Shown one piece after another: positions 1-9,969 of a stretch of 58,212 nucleotides of DNA (position 1 is the stretch's first letter; each line of letters opens with the position of its first letter). The notes under the pieces were generated by a model. It saw only the letters and a list, made by a program, of their open reading frames with translations. It did not search any database and was not told the origin of the DNA. The position numbers and the translations under genes were made by a program. This DNA comes from Ascoidea asiatica (taxonomy: Eukaryota > Ascomycota > Saccharomycetes > Ascoideales > Ascoideaceae), in assembly GCA_001600695.1 (NCBI GenBank), contig BCKQ01000023.1:107926-166137 (forward strand), read 5' to 3'.

Positions 1-1170
1 TGCAGACCCAGAATGTTCTACTACATTTAACATGCACATGGAAGTTCTAAGAACGCAATAGAATGTAGTCTTAGAACAATCTATGCAATCTTAGAAAGTC
101 TAAGAATTTCCTAGAATATTCGAAGACAATTCCAATAAAAGAATAAAATGATTAACAATCAACCCGCATCCAAAGTGGTGGATTGGAACGGGGCAGGATG
201 CATTTATTACAATATCTAGCATCCAACAGCTTCTCATAGCAGCTAATTATTACTCAAACCATGCCGGAACTGAGACACCCCGGAGGGTCCGACTCAAAAT
301 CTGAGTTCCGGTCCCGCTACAAAGTGGGGCACATGCCTGAAACCGGTTAAGCGAAAAGCAAAAGTGCTTCTGCCTGAGCAACGGTGTCGCAAAGTAACGG
401 TTCAGGTCTTCTGACTGTAAAACATCCCGCTCTCAGGGTTGCTATACACCACCTCCCCCTCCTGTTTTGCTTTCTGCGGTTAAGGTGGCGACGTATTCCC
501 GATTCGTGATTCGAGAAATTGTGTTCCCATTTCTGTATTTTCTTGCCACTATTGACTATTGACTATTGTCTTTGAAGAAAAATTGTGATTCTGATTTTCA
601 TTCATTCATATGGGAAAACAAATAAGTCTTCCAAATTAGGCTTAAGGCCGCCACCCGCTCGTGAAAATAATTACTTTCCATGAAAAAGGATGAGCTTGAG
701 AAATTATACAATTGATTTGAAAATGACAAAATGGTGGTTATTTGATGTTTTGGAATATCTTACTTACTATTAAAGGGTCCTGACAATTCTTTGAAATGGA
801 AAAGAATAATTATTACGGAGTTTCAAAATCTAGTTGAATAATCTAAACTTACCTGCTTAAATGATTGTTACTCAAAACAATTCCATCTTTTTAAAAGCAT
901 CTATAAAAATTAACAAGAACCCTGTAATGTCGTATAAAACTTAACTCAACTCAATTCGTTACCAACGATTTCGTCTGATTTCAAAATTCAGATCCTTCCT
1001 TCCTTCCTTCCTTCCTCTTTGAATATTCCAGAGTCGAGAAACATTTGTTTCAAGAATGTTTAACGATTTATAGTAATTATCAAATTGTTTCAGAATATCA
1101 TCATTCCATCCACTCATTAGATATTGGAGTTTTTCCATATATTACAAGAAACATTTTTTCAGCACTGTTT
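1..1170. other. Intergenic region holding a structured-RNA candidate
   Basis: No credible protein gene is seen here. The first 125 bases repeat the words TTCTAAGAA and CTTAGAA several times. Bases about 164-480 are a GC-rich, self-complementary stretch described in its own entry. From about 560 to 1170 the DNA is AT-rich with a short CCTT tetranucleotide run near 1000. An open frame that starts at 1045 runs through the tRNA-Thr gene and is not credible as a gene. Confidence 0.5.
164..480. ncRNA. Candidate structured RNA gene (class unknown)
   Basis: This stretch is far richer in G and C than its surroundings and folds on paper into several nested helices. CCGGAACTGAG (264-274) pairs with CTGAGTTCCGG (301-311) with one mismatch. 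CCCGC (313-317) pairs with GTGGG (324-328) around a six-base loop. CCTGAA..CCG..TTA (336-349) pairs with TAACGGTTCAGG (395-406) with two bulges. Inside it GCGA (351-354) pairs with TCGC (387-390), and AGCA (357-360) pairs with TGCT (365-368). GCATCC (166-171) can also pair with GGATGC (196-201). There is no open reading frame of note. SRP RNA, RNase P RNA, RNase MRP RNA or a snoRNA are all possible; I looked for the usual RNase P and SRP core motifs and could not match them convincingly. Strand and ends are not determined. Confidence 0.45.
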
Positions 1171-1243
1171 GCCTTTATGGCCAAGTTGGTAAGGCACCTC
1201 ACTAGTAATGAGGAGATCGTCTGTTCGAATCAGGCTGAAGGCA
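1171..1243 (+). tRNA. tRNA-Thr(AGU)
   Basis: A full cloverleaf can be drawn: a seven-pair acceptor stem (GCCTTTA with TGAAGGC), an A box, anticodon loop CTAGTAA with anticodon AGT inside a CCTCA/TGAGG stem, and a T arm around TTCGAAT. The last base given is the discriminator A. A run of T follows at once and would serve as the RNA polymerase III terminator. No intron. An identical 73-base copy lies on the other strand at 13519-13591. Confidence 0.95.
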
Positions 1244-2667
1244 TTCTTTTTTTTTTTTTTTGTTTATTTTTGCTTGTTTATTTTTTTTACCTTGACACCT
1301 TTGCCGTCTCATACCGTGACTCGTACCTCGCCACATTTGTGGTTATTTGTTTTTTGATTGTGAAGCTTAGTGCGCCACATATAATTTCACGCCACAGCCA
1401 CACTTACAGCCGCACGTTTTTCACTACAGACAACAGAATACTAACGGCAACTTTTTATAATAAATACACATACATTACAATAGTACTCGATTATTCTTAT
1501 ATTTTATATTATTTTATTCTATTTTGTATTATTATACTATATTTGATCTATTGTTATTTTTGTTATTATTACTATTTTTGTTATTATTACTATTTCTTGA
1601 TTAAATTAAATTGCTTGACACTCAAGGATAATAAAATCTATTCCTAGAAGTTACACTCTGATGTTAGCAATATGACGTGAAGTCTCAAGTTTATCTCTTT
1701 TAGACTGAGCGAACTTTGAACTGTGCTCTAAACTGTGTTAACTCCGTGCAACGGAACGCGTTATGATATCACCCAAAAATCTCAAAATCTCACGGTTTCT
1801 CACGGTAATTGAAGCAGGTAATAATTAATGTCAAATTATACACTATTATGAAAAAAAACTATGTAAATTGTCAGCAATATATATAAAATATATGAAATAA
1901 GTATTAGATACATGGAAAATATATGAAATTACTTGAGGATTAGGTGAAAAATATGTGAATGTTATATAAAAAGATGGAGAGAAACATATACAAATATATA
2001 CAAATGTATATTCAAAAATACTAAAGTTTACACAGTTGTGGGATTTATTAAATTCATGCCAATTATTCTTCGAATGCTCTTTATTTTATCTAATGACAAT
2101 CTCAATATCAATTGATCTTCAAAACTACTGCAAGCACGAGATCTGAACAATCAAAAAGCAAATTCGAATAAGAAATATATTTTTTCTAGCCTATTAAATC
2201 ATTTGATTATAAATTATTTTCAAACTCAAATATCTGTGTTTTTTGCTTTTGACATTTTTCTAACAAATGACTTCATTAACAAAATTTTACTTTTTTTCAG
2301 CCACAGTTTCTATTATTTTTGAAGTAATATTAAAAATAATTGGTTATTAATTTCTATTCAATTTATGCTTAAAACTTAATAATGAAACTTAATTTATTCG
2401 TTTTTTTAAGCTCGTGAATATAAATTTTTATAATTTTATAAGTTTATAATTTTCATAATTTTCATAATTTTGATTAATTTGAAAAAATTTGAAAAAAATA
2501 TAATGCTTTTGTATAAATATCATTCAAAAGGTCCCTGAATTTGAATTTACACCTTAAAAATTATTAATAAGTAAAATATTCTAATTATACTAAATATACT
2601 AAATATTTTAATAAAAGTACATTAAAAGTACATCAAAAGTATATTGCTCAATTAATTCTCTTAAAAA
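1244..2667. other. Intergenic AT-rich spacer upstream of the urea transporter gene
   Basis: The T-run terminator of the tRNA opens this stretch. The rest is AT-rich with no convincing gene, RNA or inverted repeat. It must hold the promoter of the gene that starts at 2668. One AGATAA-type GATA site (reverse strand, near 2085) is visible, but a single copy is weak evidence for nitrogen control. Confidence 0.5.
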
Positions 2668-4728
2668 ATGGAAGCTAGTTTACCCCAAGGTGCCGGTTAT
2701 GCTATAATAATCGGAATTGGAATTTTTTTTGCAGTTGTAATGAATGGTATAACTTGGTTACAAAATAAATATTCAAAATTTAATTCAAATAATGCTGATG
2801 AATTTACTGCTGCTTCCAGATCAATTCCTTTTGGTTTAATGGTTGTTTCAATTTTATCTTCTTGGACTTGGTCTTTAACTCTATTACAAAGTGCAACTGA
2901 ATCCTATAATTTAGGTGTTTGTGGTGGTTATTATTATGGTATTGGAGGTTTACTTCAAGTTGCCATTTTTTCTTCAATTGCTGCAAAAGTTAAAAGAAAT
3001 GGTAATTTAGTTACAACATTTCCTGAAATGGGTTTTTTCAGATTTGGTACTCCAGGTCATTTATCTTTTTTATTTTCTGGTTTAGTTTGTAATTCAATTG
3101 TTTCTGCTTGTATTTTAATAGGTGGTGGTGCTGTATTTAGTGCTTGTACTGATATAAATGAATATGCTGCTTTTTTTTTAATTCCTTTAGTTTGTGCAAT
3201 TTTTATTTATTTCGGTGGTTTAAGAGCAACTTTTATAGCTGATGCAACTCATACTTTTTTTTTATTAATAATTTTACTTATTTTTGCATTTGTTGTATTC
3301 ACTGGTGATGATTCAAAAATTGGTAGTCCAAGTAAAATGGTTGAATTGTTAAAGCAATTAGAACCAATTGAAGATAATTATAATGGTGCTTATTTAACTT
3401 TTAGATCCAAAAATGGTGTAATTTATGCAATTCAAACAACTATTCTTGGTTTTGGTTTAGTTAGTGTAGATCAAGCATATTGGTCAAGAGCCGTAGCTTC
3501 TGTTAGTTCTACTACTTCAAGAGCTTATTTTGTTGCTGCAAGCGGTTGGTTTATAATTCCAGTTACAATGGGTACTGCAATGGGTTTAGGTGCAAGAGCT
3601 TTATCAAATTATTCTGATTTTCCAATATTAACAGACTTAGATGTTTCAAAAGGTTTAGCATCAGTTGCAACTGCCCAATATATGTTAGGTAAAGCAGGCG
3701 CTGTTTTAATTTTAATAATGGTTTTCCTTTCAGTTACTTCTTCACTTTCTGGAGAATTAATTGCTGCTTCAACTTTATTATCATATGATGTTTATAAAAA
3801 ATATTATAAACCAACAGCTACTGTTAAAGAAGTTTTATTTGTTGCAAAAATTTGTGTATTTTTTTGGGCAATTTTCTCAGCAGCTTTATCTTCAGTTTTT
3901 TATAAAGTTGGAATATCCTTAGGTTGGTTATTTAATTTCTTAGGAGTTGCAACTTCTGCAGGTGTATTTCCAATAGTTTTAACATTTACTTGGAGAAAAT
4001 TAAATACGCTTGGAGCTGTCACAGGTTCTATTGGTGGAATGTTTGGTGCATTAGCTGTATGGCTTTTAATGTGTAGATATTATATGGGTGAAATTAATGT
4101 AACAAATTTATCTAATCAATGGGTATCATTTGCAGGAACATGTTCTGCAATCTCATTAGGTGGAATTTTTTCTATTTTTTTCTCATTACTTAAACCGAAT
4201 AACTTTTCTTGGGATGAAACAAGAAATAGAACAATTTTAAATAAAAAAGTTTCTTTTTCCGATAATGATAAAGGTAAAGATGAATTACTTGAAAATACCA
4301 AAAATTTGGATATTATAAATACTACATCAAAAGATCCAAAACCTGTGGAAAACCTGAAAAATCCAATAAATTCAAACTATCAAATAGAAACAGAATCGGA
4401 AACAGAAACAAATTCCACTGATGATGAAGAAAATCAATTACCAGTTGAAAGCGAAGTTGATGTCAAATATTTGGATAGCCAGTTTAAAAAATATACACTT
4501 GGAGTATTATTATTAGCTAGTGTTTTTGCACTTATAATACCTACAGCACTTGGAGCCCCACCATTTGAATGGAATGCAAAGTTTTTCACATTTTGGGTAG
4601 TAATGATGTTTCTTTGGTTGTTTTATACATTTTTCATTGCAATCATCATACCACTTTTTGAAGCAAGAAAATTTCTATTAAATTTAGCATTAGATTTGTT
4701 AAGAATTAGAAAATTCCAGCATAATTAA
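2668..4728 (+). CDS. DUR3: Urea/polyamine transporter, sodium:solute symporter family (Dur3-like)
   Basis: Encodes 686 residues, close to the about 735 of S. cerevisiae Dur3. Dur3 is a plasma-membrane proton-coupled urea importer that also carries polyamines. The N-terminus LPQGAGYAI is nearly the same as in yeast Dur3, followed by about 14-15 hydrophobic segments. Family landmarks include EFTAASRS, SSWTWSLTLL, GGYYYGIGG and FGGLRATF. A long hydrophilic, acidic loop (about residues 510-610, rich in E, T, N, D) lies before the last two membrane segments, as in other fungal members. The ATG at 2668 is the first in frame and puts the family N-terminus at residue 1. Identity is firm from family knowledge; substrate preference is inferred. 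Confidence 0.92.
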   Translation: MEASLPQGAGYAIIIGIGIFFAVVMNGITWLQNKYSKFNSNNADEFTAASRSIPFGLMVVSILSSWTWSLTLLQSATESYNLGVCGGYYYGIGGLLQVAIFSSIAAKVKRNGNLVTTFPEMGFFRFGTPGHLSFLFSGLVCNSIVSACILIGGGAVFSACTDINEYAAFFLIPLVCAIFIYFGGLRATFIADATHTFFLLIILLIFAFVVFTGDDSKIGSPSKMVELLKQLEPIEDNYNGAYLTFRSKNGVIYAIQTTILGFGLVSVDQAYWSRAVASVSSTTSRAYFVAASGWFIIPVTMGTAMGLGARALSNYSDFPILTDLDVSKGLASVATAQYMLGKAGAVLILIMVFLSVTSSLSGELIAASTLLSYDVYKKYYKPTATVKEVLFVAKICVFFWAIFSAALSSVFYKVGISLGWLFNFLGVATSAGVFPIVLTFTWRKLNTLGAVTGSIGGMFGALAVWLLMCRYYMGEINVTNLSNQWVSFAGTCSAISLGGIFSIFFSLLKPNNFSWDETRNRTILNKKVSFSDNDKGKDELLENTKNLDIINTTSKDPKPVENLKNPINSNYQIETESETETNSTDDEENQLPVESEVDVKYLDSQFKKYTLGVLLLASVFALIIPTALGAPPFEWNAKFFTFWVVMMFLWLFYTFFIAIIIPLFEARKFLLNLALDLLRIRKFQHN

Positions 4729-5346
4729 TCATTCATAGATCGCAGATAATCATGTTTTTTTCTCTTTTATTCAGTTTCTTCAATTCTCTTACTTCATTTT
4801 AATTCTGTTTTAGACTTATTCTTTATTATTCAGTATTTATGATTCTATCTTATAAACATCCATTTCAAATTATTCTTTTCAAACTTTTATTTTTTTATCG
4901 AAAAAATCTTAAACTGCAGTGCCATGTTTAAAAATGTAATCTAGCGCTATATAAAGCTTTGCACAGTTTCTGTGGTAAAGATGCTTTTGACGCTTTTTTG
5001 CGTTTCCAGGCTTTTTCCACTGTTTGTCACTTAAGTTTTGACCCGTCAGTTTGGATTCTTTGAGATTCAATAACCACAAAAGTTAATAAACAAAAGAAGT
5101 TTCGAAATTGTAAATAAAGGTGTAGAAGATAAATAAATGGAAACTAAAAGTAAAATAATATAGATAAATGAATGAATAATCCTTAAATAAATGGAAATTA
5201 AGTAATAACTTCCTCAATTATTCAATCAATCAATCAATTAATAAATAAAGCAAATAGTTGGGTAACTAGTAGATGAATAACTAGTTTTAGAGGAAGTAAT
5301 GATATAATAAACAATTAATATAAGTTTCTACGTTTTTATAATAATA
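4729..5346. other. Intergenic region, DUR3 terminator and APC11 promoter
   Basis: AT-rich spacer between two genes on the same strand. A slightly more GC-rich patch at about 4910-5060 is likely promoter for the downstream gene. A short CAAT tetranucleotide run lies near 5225. No RNA gene or further coding region is seen. Confidence 0.4.
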
Positions 5347-5901
5347 ATGAAGGTTAAAATCAAAAATTGGCATGCAATAGGTTATTGGCATTGGAAGGTT
5401 CCAATTCAAAATGATGATTTATGTGGAATTTGTCGAGTTGCATTTGATGGAACATGTCCAGTTTGTAAAATACCTGGAGATAACTGTCCTTTAGTTATAG
5501 GAAATTGTAATCATTCATTTCATTTACATTGTATCTTGAAATGGTTAGATACAGAAACTTCAAATGGTTTATGTCCAATGTGTAGACAAATTTTTGAGAT
5601 GAATATAAATGAAAATTTAGTTAGAAAAAACATTCAATATCTATCAAATAATAATATAATTCAAAATAGAAATAATAATAATATTAATAATATCAATATT
5701 AATAATACCAATAATGCAGATAATAATAATAATAATATTATCAATGGAATAATTAATGAAGATTTAGGTCAAAATGTAGATCAAAATGATGTTGGAATAA
5801 ATAGAAATGAAATTGAAGAAGAGATTAATATAAATAATATTAATCACTCAAATATTATAGCTACAAGTAGTAATATAAACAATACATCAAATAATATATA
5901 A
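5347..5901 (+). CDS. APC11: Anaphase-promoting complex RING-H2 subunit Apc11
   Basis: Encodes 184 residues. The first about 85 residues match yeast Apc11: the start MKVKIKNWHAIGYWHW, then CGIC at about 27-30, CPVC, PGDNCPLVIGNCNHSFH and GLCPMCRQ. Together these give the zinc ligands of a RING-H2 domain, including the additional Cys pair typical of Apc11. Apc11 is the catalytic RING subunit of the APC/C ubiquitin ligase and recruits the E2 enzyme for mitotic degradation of securin and cyclins in the nucleus. The usual protein is 85-165 residues; here a tail of about 90 residues is nearly pure Asn, Ile and acidic residues and probably disordered. It converges with RPN4, separated by 217 bases. 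Confidence 0.93.
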   Translation: MKVKIKNWHAIGYWHWKVPIQNDDLCGICRVAFDGTCPVCKIPGDNCPLVIGNCNHSFHLHCILKWLDTETSNGLCPMCRQIFEMNINENLVRKNIQYLSNNNIIQNRNNNNINNININNTNNADNNNNNIINGIINEDLGQNVDQNDVGINRNEIEEEININNINHSNIIATSSNINNTSNNI

Positions 5902-6118
5902 AAATAATAAATACAGTAAGGAAATATTTTTAAATGCTTTATATGATATATTAAATTAAACTATGTATAAGATAGATAATGAAGTTATAAGAATTATATA
6001 GAAATTCTATAAAAAATAAATGATTAAGAGAATTAAAAAGTATTTATAAGTATAATATAAGAAAGTTGTTAGAAAAAAAAAATAATATAAAACAAAAAAT
6101 AAAAGAAATCCAAAATTT

Positions 6119-8347
6119 TTAAATATACTCAAGATGTTCTTTAGCATATTTTATAGCTTCAGTTGCTGAAGGACCTGATAATCCATGTTTAACTCTAATA
6201 TGTCTTGATAAAGCATCTCCTCTACTAAATGTCTTTGGAGGATGAAGTTTTGATTTATTAGAATTATTAACTCCATTAATATTTGAGATAATATTAGTAC
6301 CAATAATTTTATTAATTTTATCAAATTTATTTATTTTTTTGATTATATTGAATTTTTTATTATCTTTAGTATCAGTGTCTTTAGCATTATCAATGTCATT
6401 ATGACTATCACTATTATTCATATTAGCAATATCAGAATCAGAATTAGAATTTAAAATAGACAATTTTTTTTTATAATCTTCTTGACAAATGATGCATTTG
6501 AAAATTTTTCTCTTTTCAGCATGAATTGTTTCTTGATGCCTTATTAAATCGTATGGTCTTGAAAAACATTTTAAACATATTTTATTTGTGGATGGATTGA
6601 TTAATTTACATTGATGTTCATTACTGATGATATCATTATCATTCTCATTATCATTATCATTATGAATATTATTATCATTATCATTATTATTATTATTAGA
6701 ATCTTTTGACTTTGGTTTAGATTTAGAGATTAAATTTAAATTTGAATTTGAATTACTTAAAATATTAAGATTTGATTGAGTTAAAATTTTTTTGTTCTTA
6801 ATACTTTTTTTATTTTTAGCAAAAGATTTAACAGATGATTTATTTGAAGATTTCTTATTACTAGTAGTAATATAAGATTTTGAATTTTTATTGTTAATAT
6901 TTGAATCTGATTGTAAATCTTGATTTTTTAAATCTAAATTTGAATTTAAATCCATATCCATATTTAATCCCATATTCATATTCATATCCATATTCATATC
7001 CATATCTATATCCATATCCATATTGAAATTGAAATTCATTTCATCATCATCATCATCAATATTTATTTTCATATTCATATCATCATTATTTTTATTGACA
7101 CTAGTTAAAATTTTACTTCTTTTCAAAGCTGGAATTGAATTATAATTATTTAGACTTAAACCTAGATCTAAGTCTAAATCTAGATCTAAATCAGAATCTA
7201 GATTTAAATGAGAGTCTATATTCATAATATTATTACTATTGATATTATCTTCTAAATCTAAACCCATATCATTATTATCAAATAAATTATCATCGTCATC
7301 ATCATCATCATCGTCATAATCGTCATAATCGTCGTCGTCGTCATCATAATCTTCTTCATCATTTTCCAATGGATTTTCATCATGAATTTGATGATTATAA
7401 TTATGAATTTGTAAATTATTAAAATAATTATTATTATCATTAATATCATCATTTTTAAAAATTGATTTTGATTGAGAAGTATTATTAAAATAATTTGAAT
7501 TTAAATCATAATCATAATCATAATCAAGATATAATTTATCAGAAGGTAATAAATCAGTTGGAGCTAAAGTTTTTGGAATATTTAAATTTAAATAAGATTT
7601 ATTTGAATTTAAAGTATTGGCGGTTAATTTTTGATTAATTAATTTATTTTTTGAAATATTTGATTTATTATTATTTATATTTGATTTATTATTATTTATA
7701 TTTGATTTATTAAATTTGATATTATTAAGATTATTATTTAATATTGTTAATAAATTTGGGTTAGCATATTTATTAAAAGGTTGTATATTATTATTGTCAT
7801 TATTATTAATGTTATTTGAATTTAAATTAATTTTTAAATTTCTTGGAGAATTTGAAGGAGTAGTTTTTGGAGTATTTATTGGAGTATTTGAACAAGTATT
7901 TGAACGAGTATTTGAACGAGTAATTTTTGGAGAATCAGGGAAATTTAAAATTTCATTAACATCATTTAAAGAAGTATTTGATTTATTATTATTATGATTG
8001 ATAATAATATTATTATAATTGAAAGTATTATTTGAATTATCGAAATTATAATTATAATTTTCATAATTTGCGAAATTATTATAATTTGGATAATTTGAAT
8101 AGTTTGGATAATTTGAGTAATTTGGATAATTATTATAATTATTTGAATTTGTATTTAAATTTGTATTTAAATTTGTATTTGTATTTGTATTTGTATTTAC
8201 ATTTGTATTTATATTTATGTTAGAATTTGAATTTGAATTTGAATTTGAATTTGATAAAGAAGTTTGTAGTTGGATATTATTTATATGATATAATTCATCT
8301 TCTAAAATATCATTAAAGGTTCTTGTGTAAACAGATAAAGATGCCAT
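6119..8347 (-). CDS. RPN4: Rpn4-like C2H2 transcription factor for proteasome genes
   Basis: Encodes 742 residues. The N-terminal about 560 are low complexity: (NS), (NT), (NY) repeats, an acidic Asp run near residue 340, and alternating D/M/N repeats. The C-terminus carries the recognisable part: INPSTNKIC, then CFSRPYDLIRHQETIH, then KIFKCIIC, and far downstream TFSRGDALSRHIRVKH with a terminal AKEHLEYI. These are hallmarks of Rpn4, which activates proteasome subunit genes through PACE elements (GGTGGCAAA) and is itself a short-lived proteasome substrate. The second zinc finger is split: about 94 residues separate its Cys pair from its first His, against about 12 in a normal C2H2 finger. 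The insert is in frame and Asn/Asp/Lys-rich. Length exceeds yeast Rpn4 (531) because of the repeats. Confidence 0.75.
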   Translation of the reverse strand: MASLSVYTRTFNDILEDELYHINNIQLQTSLSNSNSNSNSNSNININTNVNTNTNTNTNLNTNLNTNSNNYNNYPNYSNYPNYSNYPNYNNFANYENYNYNFDNSNNTFNYNNIIINHNNNKSNTSLNDVNEILNFPDSPKITRSNTRSNTCSNTPINTPKTTPSNSPRNLKINLNSNNINNNDNNNIQPFNKYANPNLLTILNNNLNNIKFNKSNINNNKSNINNNKSNISKNKLINQKLTANTLNSNKSYLNLNIPKTLAPTDLLPSDKLYLDYDYDYDLNSNYFNNTSQSKSIFKNDDINDNNNYFNNLQIHNYNHQIHDENPLENDEEDYDDDDDDYDDYDDDDDDDDDNLFDNNDMGLDLEDNINSNNIMNIDSHLNLDSDLDLDLDLDLGLSLNNYNSIPALKRSKILTSVNKNNDDMNMKINIDDDDDEMNFNFNMDMDIDMDMNMDMNMNMGLNMDMDLNSNLDLKNQDLQSDSNINNKNSKSYITTSNKKSSNKSSVKSFAKNKKSIKNKKILTQSNLNILSNSNSNLNLISKSKPKSKDSNNNNNDNDNNIHNDNDNENDNDIISNEHQCKLINPSTNKICLKCFSRPYDLIRHQETIHAEKRKIFKCIICQEDYKKKLSILNSNSDSDIANMNNSDSHNDIDNAKDTDTKDNKKFNIIKKINKFDKINKIIGTNIISNINGVNNSNKSKLHPPKTFSRGDALSRHIRVKHGLSGPSATEAIKYAKEHLEYI

Positions 8348-8990
8348 TTTAACAGAAGTTATAATTATAATTTTCTCAGTGATTTATAAGTGATTGATAA
8401 ATAAATAATGATTGATTGATCAGTAAGTGATTGAGATGATTGAAAGAAAGATAAAAATAAGGAAAAGTAGAAAAAGAAGAAGAAGAAGAATAATAATGGA
8501 ATCGGGGGTATATTTATAAGTGATCTTAAAGGAGAATGAATTGTTTTGGAGTTGCCAGATGTTTGAAACGAAGGATGAATAATCTATTTAGAATATATTT
8601 AATATATATTATATATATATTGTATATATTGTATAAAGTGTTTTATATGTGTTATATGTGTTATATCCTCGATTTAGACCAAGTCAGTAACAGTTGGTTT
8701 TTGATTTGTAATTCAGTTGAATGAAATGAAAATAAGCTCAGCACACAAATAAAGCATATAAAACATCAAACATAAATCAAATAGAGCAGAGCAGTGAAAT
8801 AAATAAATAAACTACTAAATAAATAACGAAATAAATATTACTCTTCTTATCACCGTGACTTTACTACGGTAGCTTTACCACGCTAGCTTTGTTGCAGTGA
8901 TTAACTCACAGTTCCACTTGGTCCTGGACTCAGTGCAGTGGTGCTGACTGCTGGGTGGGAGTTAGGGGAGTTAACATAACAACGCTGGGC

Positions 8991-8996
8991 CACGTG
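8991..8996. promoter_or_regulatory. CACGTG E-box (possible Cbf1 site)
   Basis: Sequence CACGTGAC in the GC island between RPN4 and tRNA-Leu. CACGTGA is the yeast Cbf1 recognition sequence. Which gene it serves is unclear. Confidence 0.35.
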
Positions 8997-9036
8997 ACAC
9001 CACCCAACTGAAATCACCTCGCCGCACCCCGTGGAA

Positions 9037-9049
9037 GGTTCCAGAACCC
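9037..9049. promoter_or_regulatory. Perfect three-unit heat-shock element
   Basis: GAA-GG-TTC-CA-GAA has exact two-base spacing between three alternating units, the canonical Hsf1 binding site. It lies about 690 bases upstream of the RPN4 start. Yeast RPN4 is known to be induced by Hsf1, so control of RPN4 is the natural reading. The intervening tRNA makes control of the Ato gene at 9970 less likely. Confidence 0.55.
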
Positions 9050-9304
9050 ATCTCTCTCCAGGGAAACCACCTGCAACTGAGATGATGTGGCAATGCGTTA
9101 CTTCCGCGATTCAGCCCGTTGCTCCAGTGCTGACTGGAAGTGAAATAAGCTAATCGGTTGTCTGTTTGTCGAGTGTGAACACCGTGACAACACCCCTGGC
9201 ACTGGCTTTAATTGATTACCAATCCCTGTTTGGAAAAATAAATTAAAAAAGGAGACATCATGTTTCTTTACAAGGATTGGACTGTAACTCAAAAACAGTG
9301 GTAT

Positions 9305-9387
9305 GGAGGGTTGGCCGAGTGGTCTAAGGCGGTAGACTTAAGATCTACTGGGAGATTCCCGCGCGAGTTCGAACCTCGCATCCTTCA
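9305..9387 (+). tRNA. tRNA-Leu(UAA)
   Basis: A class II tRNA with a long variable arm. Acceptor GGAGGGT pairs with ATCCTTC (two G-U pairs). The anticodon loop CTTAAGA gives anticodon TAA within a TAGA/TCTA stem, and the T arm GCGAG/CTCGC encloses TTCGAAC. Discriminator A, then a T run as terminator. No intron. Confidence 0.93.
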
Positions 9388-9969
9388 TTTTTTTTGCCTT
9401 TATGTTTTTCAATTTACTATTTCTTTTTTTCTTCTTTTATTTATTTTTTCCTGTCTCCGGCTCATTGATAACTGAGCCAAACACACCAGTCAACCAACTC
9501 ATATAAAGAAACTACTAAACAGACACTGATAAACACGCTGATAAATACAGTAATAAACTAATAAACTAGTTTTGATACTGCTTTACTACCTACTACTTAA
9601 TACACTAGTGCTAGGCAAACCAAAAGTATCCGAAGAAAATTTTCTTAACTATGATAAACATTGGGTTCTTTGTTTAAATTGTTAAAAGTGTCAAAAGTAT
9701 CTAAAATATGTAAAATGTTTGCTTTTAATCTTGGTTTTGATCAATTTAATGGCATGATATTTGAACAGTTTTAAAATAAAAACTTTACTTTATTGCAATA
9801 TTGTTTTATTAAATATCTTATAAATACCTTATTGATATCTTATAAAAAGTTTTAAGGCTGTTTTATGAATATTACAGATTTATTTTCAATAAAAACAATA
9901 GACAATAGACAATAGACAATAGACACTAGACAATTGAAAATTTAATTCACAAGAAAATACTTATTAGAA
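9388..9969. other. Intergenic region upstream of the first Ato gene
   Basis: After the tRNA terminator this is AT-rich promoter DNA. A short tandem repeat of ACAATAG, about four copies, sits at about 9893-9920, just before the start codon at 9970. Nothing else is recognised. Confidence 0.4.

Larger units (their letters stand above)
8348..9304. other. RPN4 upstream region with a GC-rich island
   Basis: From 8348 to 8850 the DNA is AT-rich and probably the core promoter of RPN4. From about 8850 to 9230 it turns GC-rich. There TTTACTACGGTAGC and TTTACCACGCTAGC stand as imperfect 14-base tandem copies (about 8870-8900). The island also holds the word CAGTGCAGTGG, one CACGTG box and a perfect heat-shock element. 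No coding region is credible. Confidence 0.5.

Noticed and set aside
1-130. Retrotransposon LTR at the left edge
   Set aside because: It starts with TG and has repeated TTCTAAGAA-type words, but no matching CA end, target-site duplication, second copy or coding remnant is seen.
1045-1647. 200-residue open frame
   Set aside because: It reads through the tRNA-Thr gene and its T-run terminator; the composition (Tyr, Phe, Ile runs) is that of translated AT-rich spacer.
9080-9135. Box C/D snoRNA (ATGATG ... CTGA)
   Set aside because: The C-box word is ATGATGT rather than RTGATGA and no terminal stem pairs around it.
9260-9475. 71-residue open frame over tRNA-Leu
   Set aside because: It overlaps a complete tRNA gene and has no features of its own.
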